Position numbers and translations under genes: made by a program. From Parelaphostrongylus tenuis (Eukaryota; Nematoda; Chromadorea; Rhabditida; Metastrongylidae): a DNA stretch of 64,000 nt. How positions within the stretch are numbered: position 1 is the stretch's first letter; every line of letters begins with the position of its first letter. The DNA is taken from assembly GCA_019055375.1 (NCBI GenBank), contig JAHQIW010004280.1, positions 1 through 64,000 on the forward strand. The letters run 5' to 3'. A model generated the notes under the pieces. It was not told where the DNA came from and did not search any database. It saw nothing but the letters and a program-made list of their open reading frames with translations. Of this stretch, positions 10,465 through 20,789 are shown in pieces.

Positions 10465-11064
10465 TTAAGAGGTTCCCATGTCTATTGTCAGTTTCTTCTC
10501 TTTCTTAAAAACTAGTTTTCCTAGAAGTGGCGTGCTACTGATAGAAGTCCTCCAATCAATTCTGTTTTCGTTTCGTACTCCCACTCCAAACTCCCCTATC
10601 TTGTATCCATTTCCATTGTCTGTTGCTAATCTGCCATTGACAATTCGAATAACGTATTTGTAGAATGTGTTTTTGCTGTCAATAATCTTTTCTAACTTAC
10701 TGTAAACTATTCCATTTACTCCCATTAACTGCGCCGATTGACAGATGGCAGATGGTGATACTGGCCTGCTATGGTGCGCGTGTCGAAGATGAATATTATC
10801 TAGGCGCACTAATAGGTTTTAGTACGAAGTAATTCGAATGGAGACAAATGTGTACACGGCAAAGCCGACCTTAGTGTGACCGGCAGCCTCGAAAAGCATA
10901 TCGAAAAAGGTGCGTGAGGGAACCGTTTCGATGTTATAAGTACCAAAAGTAGCCCCCATCTCGCTCCGTGTTTGTGCTCGTTTTATTCGTCTCCAATCAC
11001 GTCTTCCTACTCTTCTTCCTAGTCTTCCTACAAATTTGATCGCCTTCACCGATTGACTAACCAC
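10465..11064 (-). pseudogene. LINE endonuclease (APE) domain relic, RTE-like
   Basis: Two minus-strand frames line up in order with the N-terminal apurinic-type endonuclease of RTE-like LINEs: FGTYN...LFEAAGHTKV (10819-11064), then LRHAHHSRPVSPSAICQSAQ and FYKYVI..VNGRLATDNGNG and FGVGVRNENR (10465-10809), matching the family's 'FY..V.GDFNA..G' and 'G.RNENG.RL' blocks. The first D/N of GDFNA is altered (VIRIVNGR). Frames are broken, with no reverse transcriptase next to it. It differs from the RTE copies at 48-51 kb, so it is a second LINE lineage or a much older copy. Confidence 0.6.
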
Positions 11065-12467
11065 TTCACTTCGTTTACGAGAGCATACAACATCTGTCTG
11101 TGGTACAAAAGCAGAAATTTTGCTTAATTTCTGCTTTGTAGAGCTTTGAAACTGGTCTAACCGGAGTTGGGCCTAGTTGAGGTCGTTACCCCACCTAGCA
11201 TTCTTCGGCTCTTGTGGACTAGGGAGAGATTTATCACTTTGCGACTATTCGATATCAAGACGATAGTAATCTGTGGTGCGCGGTTTACTCTTGGCTGGCT
11301 TTCTGAGTAAAAACGTCGGACTTCGTTATAGTTCAAGAGAATCTGCCAGAAGTATGGACCGCCTTCTGTACATCGTCTTCGATACTCAAAGAATCTTCCA
11401 ATCACGATGAAGACGTTAACCTTCAGGAGGCTCATAACGTAATGGCTCTTACATGTTCTAGCCTGAAATCCGACCTATGTTTAATATTAAGCGACCCGAA
11501 AGACAGACTGTCTCAATATATTTTATATTGATTATGCAAAATCGGCGAAATTGCAAGGTTTATTCTAACGGTACTCTTACGTTATCTCCACACTGTTTGA
11601 TGCATTTGATAAAGACGCACTTTTACTTATATTTGGAATGTCAGTAGCCATTCGATAGCCGAAATTAAGTGAATTTAAATGATATATTTCATGCTTCCAA
11701 TGACTTGTTTCTTGCGGTGTAACAGACGATGTGAGATTTGGCTTCACATTTGGGATTTTTTCGCCGTTTTGAAGTCTTTTCTACAAACAATCGATAATCA
11801 GTCGACAGCACAAATCTCAATAATTTCGAAAATGTAGTTGGTTTTTGATATGTACTCCTTAAGGCGTTGTAACAGTCAAGAGAAGATTCCACTTCGCACT
11901 CCAGTTGGAACATCTCACAACAGCAGTTCCAATCCACTGCGCTTTTTGCAACATAACGACTATGTGCGTAAACTAATCTTCTTAAACTGCCGGCATTCTT
12001 ATGAGCCCTCTTAAAAAACGGTTACAATTTTGAAGTTGATGAGATTTGCGCTATTGATTGATTGTTGAATTTCGAGCGGAAAAGCTTTGTTCAAAAAAAT
12101 GCTTAAGTGTGGAAGGTATTCTTATTTCCACTTCTAGTGCGCAACAAGATATTATTTTCATAACAAAGTGTACTTCTAGAAATGGCGAGACTTTGGATAT
12201 CAAATGTATACCAAAATTTTGCAAAAAATTAGAAAACGCGTTTTTCTGAAGAGGTTAAAGCAAAATGCGAACATCAAAAGTAGTTTCAAATTTGCGAAAC
12301 GCAATTATTCCTTCAACTGTTACAGCGTACTGAAGAGTCCTCTGCAAAAACTAGGTACACCGTTGAACTTGATAAGATTTGCCCTATTCAATCATTATTG
12401 AGTTCTTATGAGAAAAATTTGGTAGTTATTTTGCTAGACGGAGGCAAATGAATATTCGAAATCATTA

Positions 12468-12735
12468 CTAAGAGAATTGAGTGGTGAACAAAAACACGAC
12501 CTTAGGCGGGAATCGAACCCACGTTTCATCCTATCCGGGGACGCGTGTTCTACCACTACACCACTGAGGCACATTTGCCCGACCACTCATACTTCAACAT
12601 TTCTATGTTAGCTCTCAGCCACCAACCTTCAGCAGATTTGGTCCGATATGCGATAAAAATAGGATAGGATGAAATGTGGGTTCGATTCCCGCCTGAGACC
12701 GTGTTTTTGTTCACCGCTCAATTCTCTTAGTTATA
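12468..12735. repeat. Palindromic element with a tRNA-like sequence on its arms
   Basis: Left arm 12468-12536 and right arm 12661-12735 are inverted copies (both carry CTAAGAGAATTGAG, ACAAAAACACG and a B-box GGTTCGATTCCCGCC). The left arm extends on the minus strand into a full tRNA-like sequence (12500-12571) with D-arm CAGTGGTGTAGTGGTAGAAC and the B box; the right arm carries only the 3' half. The acceptor stem pairs poorly and the anticodon arm is not clear, so this is not scored as a tRNA gene. The same 'full tRNA-like left, 3' half right' plan recurs at 31547-31826 and 39665-39944 with a different tRNA-like sequence. Confidence 0.65.
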
Positions 12736-13888
12736 TAAGTAACATCATAACACTGCGAAAAAGCAGTGAAAATACTATAATTTCGAAATCATTACCTTGG
12801 AACGACAATTTCATAGGAATGTTAGCAATTATTCCGAAACCTAAACATTCGGCTAAAGCCAACGTAGCCGGCTTTTCAATGCTCTCTTTTATAGTGCCGT
12901 GAAATTAAAATGAATCATGTTGCATACGATCACGCGTTTTTACTCCTTATCTCGCCTATATTTCGTTGAACAAAATTCCTTACTCAGTGTGCTAGCACTT
13001 TTTCAATAGCACAAGTTTCGAAAAAACTCAAAATATGTCTGCCATTTGGAAAAGCTCTTTTTATAACGCAGCAGAAGAAAGAAAAGTTTTGCGCCTCACA
13101 GATTGTCGGACGGAGCTCTTTCTTTAGACCATTAGTAATGATCGGATAGCGTAGGTTCAAGTGATTCCAGCGCTGAGCTTATTTTTAGTAAAAGACCGTT
13201 TTACTGCAGTGTATCACGAAAAATGCGATCTAAGTTCACATACTTGCCAACCCTGTTTACCGGCGATTCCGCCGGAGAGAAGCGGTGAGGCGATCGACTG
13301 GGGGGGTTGGATCTGCAATATGTAACTTGTTGTCATTTGGAATTCTTCTTCGTTTTCAAAGAGAACTCCATATGAAAACGATCGATTCGGATTCTACGAC
13401 TCTTTTTACACATTTGTATGCTTTTTGTGCTTCCAGCGAATTATACGCATGAGAAAAATGAAGGCACGCGGAAGGTGTGAAACACAATGTTATTTCGAGT
13501 TTGATAGCGTTATAAAAGGCTATTTTAAGAAGCCGGTTACGTGAGACAGTAGCTAGGATTTTAAGCTTTCAAATGATTTTTAATACTCTCTTGAAAAGTT
13601 CTTTTCAAGGGAAAGGGATGGTCTGCTTTCCATTTATCGCTCTTCAACATAAAAGTAGCAGAAATTTTTTCGGTGAGAAATGCTTGAAAATAACCAAAAT
13701 ATTATTTTAACCATTATAGCACGAACAACAGGTCATTGAAAAAGCAGAATCCATCGTTCAAATTCACTTGATTTTAGCTAACAAATAACTACTGAAACGT
13801 TTCACGAAAGCAAAAAAAGCTTTTTAGAAAAGGGCTCAAACGGGTTGGAGACAACAGAAAAGTACCGCTTTCACGATGCACTGTTTAG

Positions 13889-14526
13889 GTGCTGAACATG
13901 GAGCAAAATTCCGTGTAGAAGAAGGAACTTCGTATAGCCTCCGTCTCGACTTTTTCGTCCAGCGAGAAGGTGTTAAAGATTTAAGGTGGACAAATTGCTT
14001 TGTTTTTTAATAACATGAGGATGATTTACATTAGGCAGCACAAAGATGCATATTGAAATCGGAAATACGATTTTTCTGTTACTGATTCGAACAGGGAAGA
14101 AAAAAAAAACCCAAAAGGCATATCTTATGCGTCGCATCAATGTGCGACTTCTTGATTTGTCGTGAGCATTTATACAGTCTCTCTCAATGTTTACAGATAT
14201 ACTCAAAAAATTCACCACGGAATTCCACGCCGTGTCGAAACATCTCTCCACTTTCTTGGAGACTACAAGGCAGGCAGTCAGATTAGGACATTCACCTTCG
14301 AACCGGAATTGGCCCCAGAAGGTCGAAAGTGAACTCCATTATTTGAAATAGACAATACTGACCTAATGAACTGATTCACTGCAATCAGTAATGGGTTGAA
14401 AAATTACGTTTTATTGCAGGCATTTTCCGGCGAGGTAAATATTTCGTAAAATCCGAACTTTTCGATGGACATGGTGTTGTGTGGCTGACTTGGAAATGGG
14501 TACTAAAAGTTGTAAGGAAATTGTAG
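13889..14526 (+). CDS. RhoGDI-like gene, exons 2-4 (C-terminal domain)
   Basis: Exons are 13889-13985, 14197-14321 and 14420-14526 (TAG 14524). Joined, they give AKFRVEEGTSYSLRLDFFVQ, then REGVKDLRYTQKIHH, then FLGDYKAGSQIRTFTFEPEL, then APEGIFRRGKYFVKS and a VWLTWKWVLKV end. This tracks the RhoGDI fold region by region: 'F.VKEG..Y.IKI.F.V.REIVSGL.Y', 'MVGSYGPR', 'EFLTP.EEAP.G...RG.Y..KS' and the terminal 'HLSWEWNL.IKK'. All phases agree (AG+A, G+GC), and the acceptors are GTTTAG, GTTTACAG and TTGCAG. The donor GTCGAA at 14322 is weak. The pocket-lining WxW motif is present. Most likely the worm's Rho GDP-dissociation inhibitor or a diverged paralogue (C. elegans gene: rhi-1); the symbol is left blank because orthology was not tested. 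Confidence 0.78.
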
Positions 14527-14529
14527 GCA

Positions 14530-15060
14530 CTCATCCCAACTATTTCCGACATACTCTTTTCCTCTCATTTACACAAATCTTTTCCTCCAAAACATTGTCC
14601 ATCGAAACCTCGCTTTTGGTGAGAAAGAAGCGACCAAAGAACATGGTTATCGAAGTGTTTTTTTGAGATGAAATAGTTTTCTTGAACCTTCATGTACGAT
14701 ACGTGCACCATGTTGTATATAGGTGATATGACTGTTGCCTATCAAAACTATTTCTTGAGTCCTATCATTCCATTCATTCTGAGTGTTTTTTACATTATTA
14801 CTGAGTGTGTGGAAGGATGATCCTAATAAAGATGTTCACCAAGCTTAACTGACAAATGGCGGTTTGGCAAACAATTTGAAATGGCCAAGAACATGGCATT
14901 GATCATTGCATCAAATGATCATTGCGTTCTCATTTTCATGAAGTGTCTTTTTCTTTGAACACAGTTTGCGTGTGGTTGATTATTTCTCTTCAAACTCGAT
15001 GGCTGACGCTATGCCATTTTGCTTGTTCAGAATAAGGATCTACCATATCATATCATAATA
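14530..15060. other. No feature recognised (3' flank of RhoGDI-like gene)
   Basis: Carries AATAAA-type hexamers (e.g. CCTAATAAAG near 14822) that could serve polyadenylation of the upstream gene. The plus ORF 14481-14666 is a shadow of the last exon. Confidence 0.35.
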
Positions 15061-15064
15061 GTTA

Positions 15065-15330
15065 TTTGGCGACGTGATCGGGTGGTTGTGATGCTCATGG
15101 CGGAGTGTGCGAGCCAAACATTGTCTCCAGCAGTCTTTGAAAATCACTAACGAACGCCCTATAGAACTCCACAGACAGGCTATCCTCGAGTTTGTAAGAA
15201 CATCTGCTCAATCAGCATTCTTCGAAGTTTAAAAAGAAGACGAAAAAAATGAACTGAATCTTAGGTGTACTGAGATCCGCACTGGAAAAGAAATGGATTA
15301 ATAAAGTTGAAGAAAACTTTTATGGCATGA
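15065..15330 (+). repeat. Interspersed repeat family K, copy 2
   Basis: Shares ACGAACGCCCTATAGAA, GGCTATCCTCGAG, AAAGAAGACGAAAAAA, GAGATCCGCACTGGAAAA and an AATAAAG tail with the copies at 1-235, 29825-30085 and 60890-61160. The head here is GTGATCGGGTGGTTGTGATG. No coding potential. Confidence 0.55.
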
Positions 15331-15574
15331 ACAAAATCTATTTCTAAAACAATTCCGGAGTGATATCTTTCGTTTCGAGTGTTTCTTAAGGTCACTCTCA
15401 ATAAATAAAATGCTTGACGGTTGTTTTTAAGCTATACATATTGTCTTTTATAGGCATTTGTACGGTGCACTACACCTGTTTCTGCCTTCCACTCTCGTCA
15501 ACTGCACTGTGCCTTTCGTTCAGTCAGTTCCTCGAGGACGTTTCCTTAACATAACCATCAGACACATTGTAATT

Positions 15575-15715
15575 TGAGTACGGTCTCATGAAACACTTAA
15601 AGCAAGAAGTATGATATTCTTAATTACCATTCAAAAGCAATCGAGTGTACAACACTGCCCACTAGGTGATTTTATCATTTATCGGCACGTGTAAAACGTT
15701 CTTTGACGATATCCT
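15575..15715 (+). repeat. Interspersed repeat family H, 5' portion
   Basis: GGTCTCATGAAACACTTAAA, then an ATGATATTCTTAATTACCA-like block, then GTACAACACTGCCCACT, matches in order the start of the longer copies at 38825-39090 and 57300-57575. The family's ACACGTGTATCGGGC end is absent here, so this is truncated. Confidence 0.5.
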
Positions 15716-16044
15716 TATGTAAAGGGATGGGGGAGGGGACAATGTGCTCAATGTGTATGTTATGTAATGTGTAAATTAATCTTTCTTGTTCTCTTCTATA
15801 GCAACACATAATTTTGGAAATATAATCTGTTTCTAAGAGTTAATTTCCTAGGTCTCTACAGTGCATCATGTGAATAGGAAACTTTCAGAGTTTTTATAAT
15901 ATTATATGCGCTTCTGTGATAATGGGCATAGCATCTACTAAACTCTTTGCCGAAAATTTTACAAAAGGAAGACAACAAAGGGCACGATAATTTTAATCGT
16001 AATTACACGACAATGATGAACAAGCGATATTCTATTATCCTCTC

Positions 16045-16206
16045 TCAGACTTTTGAGACAACGAGAAATTTAGCTAATAAATTGAAAATTTCGGTCTCGA
16101 CGGCCGCTGCATTAAAATTGTAGTCACCGGCCTCTTCTACTTGCTGTGATTCTTCAGACTTTGCATGCTGTTCGCACTCTTTGAACATGTAGTCTCTGAT
16201 ATACAT
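16045..16206 (-). CDS. Candidate exon or small ORF, unknown protein
   Basis: A 53-codon minus-strand ORF, ATG at 16206, stop at 16045. It reads MYIRDYMFKECEQHAKSEES... then an acidic/aromatic stretch ending FLVVSKV. A TATATCAG acceptor lies inside the first codons (16200), so it may instead be an internal or terminal exon starting DYMFKECEQ. The composition is convincingly protein-like. No partner exon was placed on the minus strand, and the neighbouring coding exons at 16626 onward are on the plus strand. Confidence 0.4.
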   Translation of the reverse strand: MYIRDYMFKECEQHAKSEESQQVEEAGDYNFNAAAVETEIFNLLAKFLVVSKV

Positions 16207-16625
16207 CAACAATTAGATTCGAACAAAAAACTCAGATGCTTATCCTGATGAGATTTTGTGAAGACTCTGCTACATTAGGGATCAAGTTTTCAACCATTTC
16301 TAGGAAGAGTTTTGGATCATATCGGTAAATTTCCGAAAAGATTTCGGATATAGAAAGATGAAGAAATGGACGCATAAACATTATGGGTATGCCTCACCAT
16401 TCATCGTTTGTTTGGGAATTACGATTACATTCTCTCCCTTTGGTCCATCAAATTTCGTAGTGATTCAGTCACCTACAATAAATTACTATAGAAATTCGGA
16501 CCCTTTTTTATACATTATAAAGTACAATATGATGTATAATCTTTTGAACGTAGATAAAACCATTCCACATTCATATATCACAGATCGCTCATAACATTTC
16601 TACTTGATACATGCTTCAACATCCC

Positions 16626-16925
16626 ATGTTCACATCCGCATCCACATCCATATGTGTAGGTCATTGGATAATATCGTCCAAACTCGACGTAGTTCTGATC
16701 TCTTTGCTAGAGCTGCCTTCTGACTATGTAAGTTATCTTCGTGTTTAGAGATTCGACATTGATAGTGCTGGTTATCAAAACAAACAAGGCGATGCTGTGA
16801 AACTGCTATTCTGCTTAGATGCAGTTATTCCGTGTGTCATCGGCCGAACATCGGGGAATCTACAAGCTAATTTTGAGGGTCTTTCTCTTGAAAAACTTAC
16901 AACGATTTTAGGCTTGTTCAAGTGA
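16626..16925 (+). CDS. Unknown gene, two blocks joined across 21 nt
   Basis: Block 1 (16626-16727, ATG) ends SKLDVVLISLLELPSDY. Block 2 (16749-16922, then TGA) reads RFDIDSAGYQNKQGDAVKLL...NFEGLSLEKLTTILGLFK. Both are strongly protein-like and share phase 0. The 21 nt between (16728-16748) read GTAAGTTATCTTCGTGTTTAG: a textbook nematode donor and acceptor but far too short for a normal intron. If not spliced, the frame runs through VSYLRV and one TAG. So this is either an ultra-short intron, a pseudogene stop, or an assembly deletion in an intron. Product unrecognised. Confidence 0.5.
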
Positions 16926-17017
16926 CGCTCTTCAATAAAGTAGAGATTGCATCAAACTGCTTCATGAGTTGAAACATGTAAATAAGACGGAAGGAGTCTA
17001 AGCTGTTATCGTAAGAC

Positions 17018-17768
17018 ATGGACCGAGGATGCAATTCAGAAGACAACGTTATACGTCATTTAACAAACATCTTTTCAAACACTGAATTTGCGGTTGCAGC
17101 AAACGAAATCAGATGCAATGTGTATGTGAAGGTAAATATGACTACTCTAAACTGAATACCCCTATAGAGGTCAAGATTCTAGTTCACTTTTTGTACAAAG
17201 TTTCAAGTGCTGCATATAACTCAACATTCTTCGGTTTATAGTTATAACATCGTACCACAGCTAAAAAAGCGGGTAAATAGCAAAACTCTGGTGGATTAAG
17301 TGCAATATTGATAAAGTAAGTAACTTCAAAGAACGACGACTTCATGGCGCTGTTCGACTTTTCATGCCCATCGTCACCATGAGATTTATCTTTTACAGAA
17401 AAATTCATATAATTCAAAGTCATCTTTCAACAAAAGTAAAACTCATGTAAAAGAGAATGTGGACAGGTTCAAGGGTCTAAACTTATGCCTGCTGAGCATG
17501 AAACTTTGTTTAGTATCCAATGGATGTTAACCCCAAGCTGGCCGAACATTACTCGTTATGTTATAAATTTATGCATTACGAATCAGCTGAAGACAAGCTT
17601 CCTTGCACGATGTTAGCAAAGACTGTTCACTCGTTAGCTCTTTTTTCTTCGTTTTTGACACCCCGTGGAATCGCCAACTGTAAGCAGCACTTGCTATTGG
17701 ATATTGCTATGCTTTCGTTCAACTTGATTTACGGCATAGCGTACACATATGCCTTGCCGTTTACGTGA
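17018..17768 (+). CDS. Unknown two-exon gene, C-terminal part membrane-like
   Basis: Exon 1 (17018-17131, 38 codons) starts MDRGCNSEDNVIRHLTNIF and ends CNVYVK|GTAAAT. Exon 2 (17514-17768) follows acceptor TTGTTTAG in the same phase 0: YPMDVNPKLAEHYSLCYKFM... then two hydrophobic stretches (VHSLALFSSFL and LLDIAMLSFNLIYGIAY) before TGA. The intron is 382 nt and overlaps a 79-codon minus ORF (17184-17423) that also looks fairly protein-like. It may continue the gene at 16626-16925. A multi-pass membrane protein such as a nematode chemoreceptor is possible but unproven. Confidence 0.4.
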
Positions 17769-17994
17769 TCTCATTTTTGTAGTCTAGATGATTTTACATT
17801 GATAGCGACGGAACAAATTAGGCCAGTCCACGTAGTAAAAAGATCGGATGACAGATGAACGAAACGAGTTGTAGAATGGATCCTACGAGAGTACAGCCGT
17901 TCTCAAGGACAATCACCAACACGTTGAGAGCACATATTCTCTCAAGTGTCCGTTTTATTGATCATCTTTGATCGTACCTATCGATATTCTACAG

Positions 17995-18102
17995 ATCACG
18001 ATATGAATTTGTCGTCAGCCGCCGTGTACAAATCAAAGCACCACGATGAATGACGATCGAGAAGAGAAGAAACTAATTGAAAATGTGCTAGAGTCGGCAT
18101 AA
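17995..18102 (+). CDS. Possible exon remnant
   Basis: After acceptor ATTCTACAG (17994), one frame gives SRYEFVVSRRVQIKAPR then TGA; one base later another frame gives MNDDREEKKLIENVLESA then TAA. Both halves look coding and the switch occurs at CACGATGAATG, so this resembles a coding segment with a single-base shift. Short; low weight. Confidence 0.25.
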
Positions 18103-18109
18103 CTCGTGA

Positions 18110-18680
18110 AGAGAGACCGTCAAAGTATTTGAGTATCTAAGTAAATATGACGCAATATGCTGTATTTTGGTGATGCTGACCAACCTTTGATCAAGGCGCA
18201 AAATATACAAGTTTCACTGGCCGACAATAAAGTAGCAATAATCTAGGACTGAAAAGTGGACACGGAGCACGATGTTCGCTTGTTCATTGCTCTTCGATGC
18301 TTTCATGGACTCCTCACCAGAGCAATTATCCTCAGACCGTTTTCAAAGCTAAGTCGCTGCACTTCCTGTTCTATGGAACAGAATTTACATAACCAGTGCA
18401 ATGGGACGATAGCTCTGTTGAGGACGAGTGTGATATTACAAATGATATGTTGTTAGTACTCTTCCAATAGACATCATGGAAGAAGAACCGACCTCTTTCA
18501 CTGGACAACAAATTTCTGTAAAAGTGTCACTAACCATTCAAAGTTTAAGTCTCTGGCCATTGTGTGACGTGCTGCTTTATTGAAAAAACCCATTCATTAC
18601 GCTGTAGCATTCAAAATGAAATTATGTTTGTATAAACATCTAGCGCATTAGCCAGAGAAGCGAAGTTTTGATTGATTATT
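18110..18680. other. No gene recognised
   Basis: The 66-codon plus ORF at 18256 has no splice or domain support. Near 18600-18700 a phrase GCGCATTAGCCAGAGA resembles GCGCAGTAGCCAGAGA at 8196, a fragment of the MITE-linked repeat. Confidence 0.3.
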
Positions 18681-18974
18681 AACACTTTTAGAAAAAAAGC
18701 CTTCTCCAGCGAACGCGGCACCTTTCTTCCTCTTGTGCTTCTAATGGAAAAGAACCTTGATTTTTATGAAATCTAACTCTTTGATGGTCAACTGATGCTA
18801 ACATTGAAATGAACTGGAAAATATGCAAAATCACAGCCTGATATTCTCCGCAAGTATATCGTGTGACTCTAGCCATTCATCTTTCACGTTATTGAATTTC
18901 AACATTGCGAGTGTTTAACACGGTAGTCGTTAAAATTGCTGTGAAATCGTGACCCATTGTCAAACTTCTTTTCA

Positions 18975-19613
18975 TTATGTTCGCGATGATATTGTAAAAG
19001 GGATGACACTCTGATTGGAAAGCCAAACCCAGAGTGGCTTTAGCAGCCGGAAACTTTCGTGATCTTTTTCCACTATTCGAAAAGAAGGCCAGTTTTCGTC
19101 TCTGGAACGATGTCGACCAGAATTAATGAAATATTTGTCAAAAACTTCAGGTAAGCTCGTCAATACATCATGTTGCAAGAATCTTCACAATAAACTAACA
19201 TGTCAACAACAACAGTAACAACATGTTTTACGTAGTTTTTTTTTTTCAACCGCATGATTACCAGTAGTCGGACGAGTAGCAATCCACAAATTTCAGTCAA
19301 GTAAACAAAGCATGCTGAGTCTGAAACATTTAATAAATGATATTGTTTTCGCTGCTACAACGTAATAAGCCCAGAAACCAAACAGTACTGAAGTTTTTAG
19401 AGATTTGATAATTCGGGCGATTACTGTATGTTCAAGAAGAATATTCATCCAGCAAGAAAGGCCGATGGAAAATTGAGTATCCAGATTAGTACACGCCGAC
19501 CTGAGAGGGTCACCTCTTGTCATAATCACACGAGTCCAAAAGATTACGAAAAGCCACAGTTTTCTACTAGCGGTTAGCCTCATTAACAACAACATTACCA
19601 TGGTCTGATCCAC
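18975..19613 (-). CDS. Possible serpentine-receptor exons (fragmentary)
   Basis: Minus frame 19293-19613 contains LWLFVIFWTRVIM, IGLSCWMNILLEHTVIARII and VLFGFWAYYVVAAKT, three hydrophobic segments with a 'LLE.T.IA..I' block loosely like the ER..AT region of nematode SRE/SRAB receptors. The next frame downstream on the same strand (18975-19178) has NWPSFRIVEKDHESFRLLKP, loosely like the 'RYQL.ENIR.L.LL' signature. Splice joins were not established, and a third frame (18688-18876) is uncertain. Could be a receptor pseudogene or chance. Confidence 0.27.
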
Positions 19614-19639
19614 TTTCTACTCTTCGTTAGACGCACTTA

Positions 19640-19735
19640 AAGCTTTCTTATCCCAAGACCGATTATCTATTAACCTCGGCATAGTTTGAATAAATGAGTA
19701 ATTTCTTCTGTTTAACCGCTCCAAGGTGTTGATTG
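19640..19735 (-). repeat. Penelope-like element end, inverted
   Basis: The reverse complement reads TTATTCAAACTATGCCGAGG, then TTAATAGATAATCGGTCTTGG, nearly the same as 55055-55115 (+) and 53891-53925 (+). It sits just upstream of, and opposite in orientation to, the Penelope-like coding relic at 19750, an arrangement seen with pseudo-LTR pieces of these elements. Confidence 0.55.
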
Positions 19736-19749
19736 ATATTATGACCATT

Positions 19750-20260
19750 ATTGACCAAAACATGCAGGAGTAATGTTCGGAGTCAAATTCACGATCCTCG
19801 CTCAGGAATCAATAACATCTGCGCGTAAAACCTTGGAAGCCTACATAGCAAACTGCCAAAAATGAACGGGAAAGAGGAGTGCCTCGTAATGACGCGTGAC
19901 CTGGAACCATAACTCAGGCTGATCTTTCCGCCGTGAGTTAGACGCAGCCCACTGATGCACTGACCCTAAGGGGCTGGCCTTCAATGCATAATTGATAGAC
20001 TCAAAACAATAAAACGGTGAGATTTAAAAATGAAGACTATTCGATCCAAAATTCATTTCTAACGTGTTCTGCTAGGGTTATGGAGGTTTGGCTTAATGGT
20101 TTGTTTAACAATATGATCTTTCCAGGCTCTGTGGAAGGTGACCCGCCGAAACGTTAGTCACCTCGAATATCGTACATTCATGCTGCATTGCTAACGGTAT
20201 TGTTGTATGCTTCGTTAGTATTGAATAAGTAATATCAATAACATCTCGGAACGGCTTTCT
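19750..20260 (+). pseudogene. Penelope-like element, GIY-YIG/C-terminal relic
   Basis: VMFGVKFTILAQESITSARK, then KTLEAYIA, then (frame-shifted) a GAGTGCCTCGTAATGACGCG block, aligns with the C-terminus of the element at 54341-54709 (RFGVKFKVLALESKTSTLKT, ECLVITRDL). After the coding end come a hammerhead-like core (20126-20160) and a terminal TTGAATAAGTAATATCAATA-ACATCTCGG, as in the larger copy. Reverse transcriptase is absent here. Decayed 3' fragment. Confidence 0.7.
20126..20160 (+). ncRNA. Hammerhead-like ribozyme relic of the Penelope-like 3' end
   Basis: GGCT / CTGTGGA / stem II AGGTGACCCGCC / GAAACGTT / AGTC. The flanking 4-nt strands can pair (stem I, one G-U), GGT/GCC can form a short stem II, and GAAAC is intact; the first core block is CTGTGGA instead of CTGANGA, so it is probably inactive. 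Same layout as 54905-54941 (+) and 53723-53763 (-). Confidence 0.45.
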
Positions 20261-20269
20261 TATCTCTGC

Positions 20270-20780
20270 CAGTGTTCTCACTTTAGCTCTGTTCGGCTGG
20301 AATTCTTTGAGCTCTTTCAGGGTTCAATCTTTCTTCTTTCAGAAAATGATTTAGACCAAATTGAATTCACGTTATAGTATTTTTGTAAGGAGTGAGCAGA
20401 ATTAGAAAATTACAAGAATATCAAAACACATAATTATGCTATTATTCGAAATGTTACCAACAGTTGATAGGAAATGAGTCTTATATTTCATCATACTTGA
20501 AAGTGCGAATAGTACAAAAGTGGAAATTATTGGAAAATAAGAATTTCAAGAAGCTGCATAAAATGTCCCCAGTTATCGAGTTTTCATTCATTGTTTCCTA
20601 TTTATTTATTGCCTTCAAGTTCTTGAAATGTCGCTAACAATTTTAAAAGTATTCTGCAAGCTCTCAAAAAATGCTGGCTCATAATAAGATCGATGAATCT
20701 GACACTGATCGTAATTTATCTAATGATTATTGTTTTTTGTGAAGTTTTATTCCAAACACTTTGAACCAGCTTCTTATGAA
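20270..20780. other. No feature recognised
   Basis: AT-rich sequence with no open frame above background and no repeat shared with the rest of the window. Confidence 0.35.
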
Positions 20781-20789
20781 GTAAGTAAC

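Larger units (their letters stand above)
9709..13888 (+). other. 4.2-kb intron of the RhoGDI-like gene, packed with repeats
   Basis: Between the phase-compatible exons ending at 9708 and starting at 13889 lie a possible alternative last exon (10139-10272), a LINE endonuclease relic on the opposite strand (10465-11064), a tRNA-like palindrome (12468-12735), and several GCGTTGTAACAG-type phrases (11865, 12318) shared with the MITE at 46581-46712. Positions 11070-12460 otherwise hold nothing recognised. Confidence 0.5.

Noticed and set aside
12500..12571. Functional tRNA gene on the minus strand
   Set aside because: The acceptor stem mispairs at two or more positions and the unit is part of an inverted repeat.
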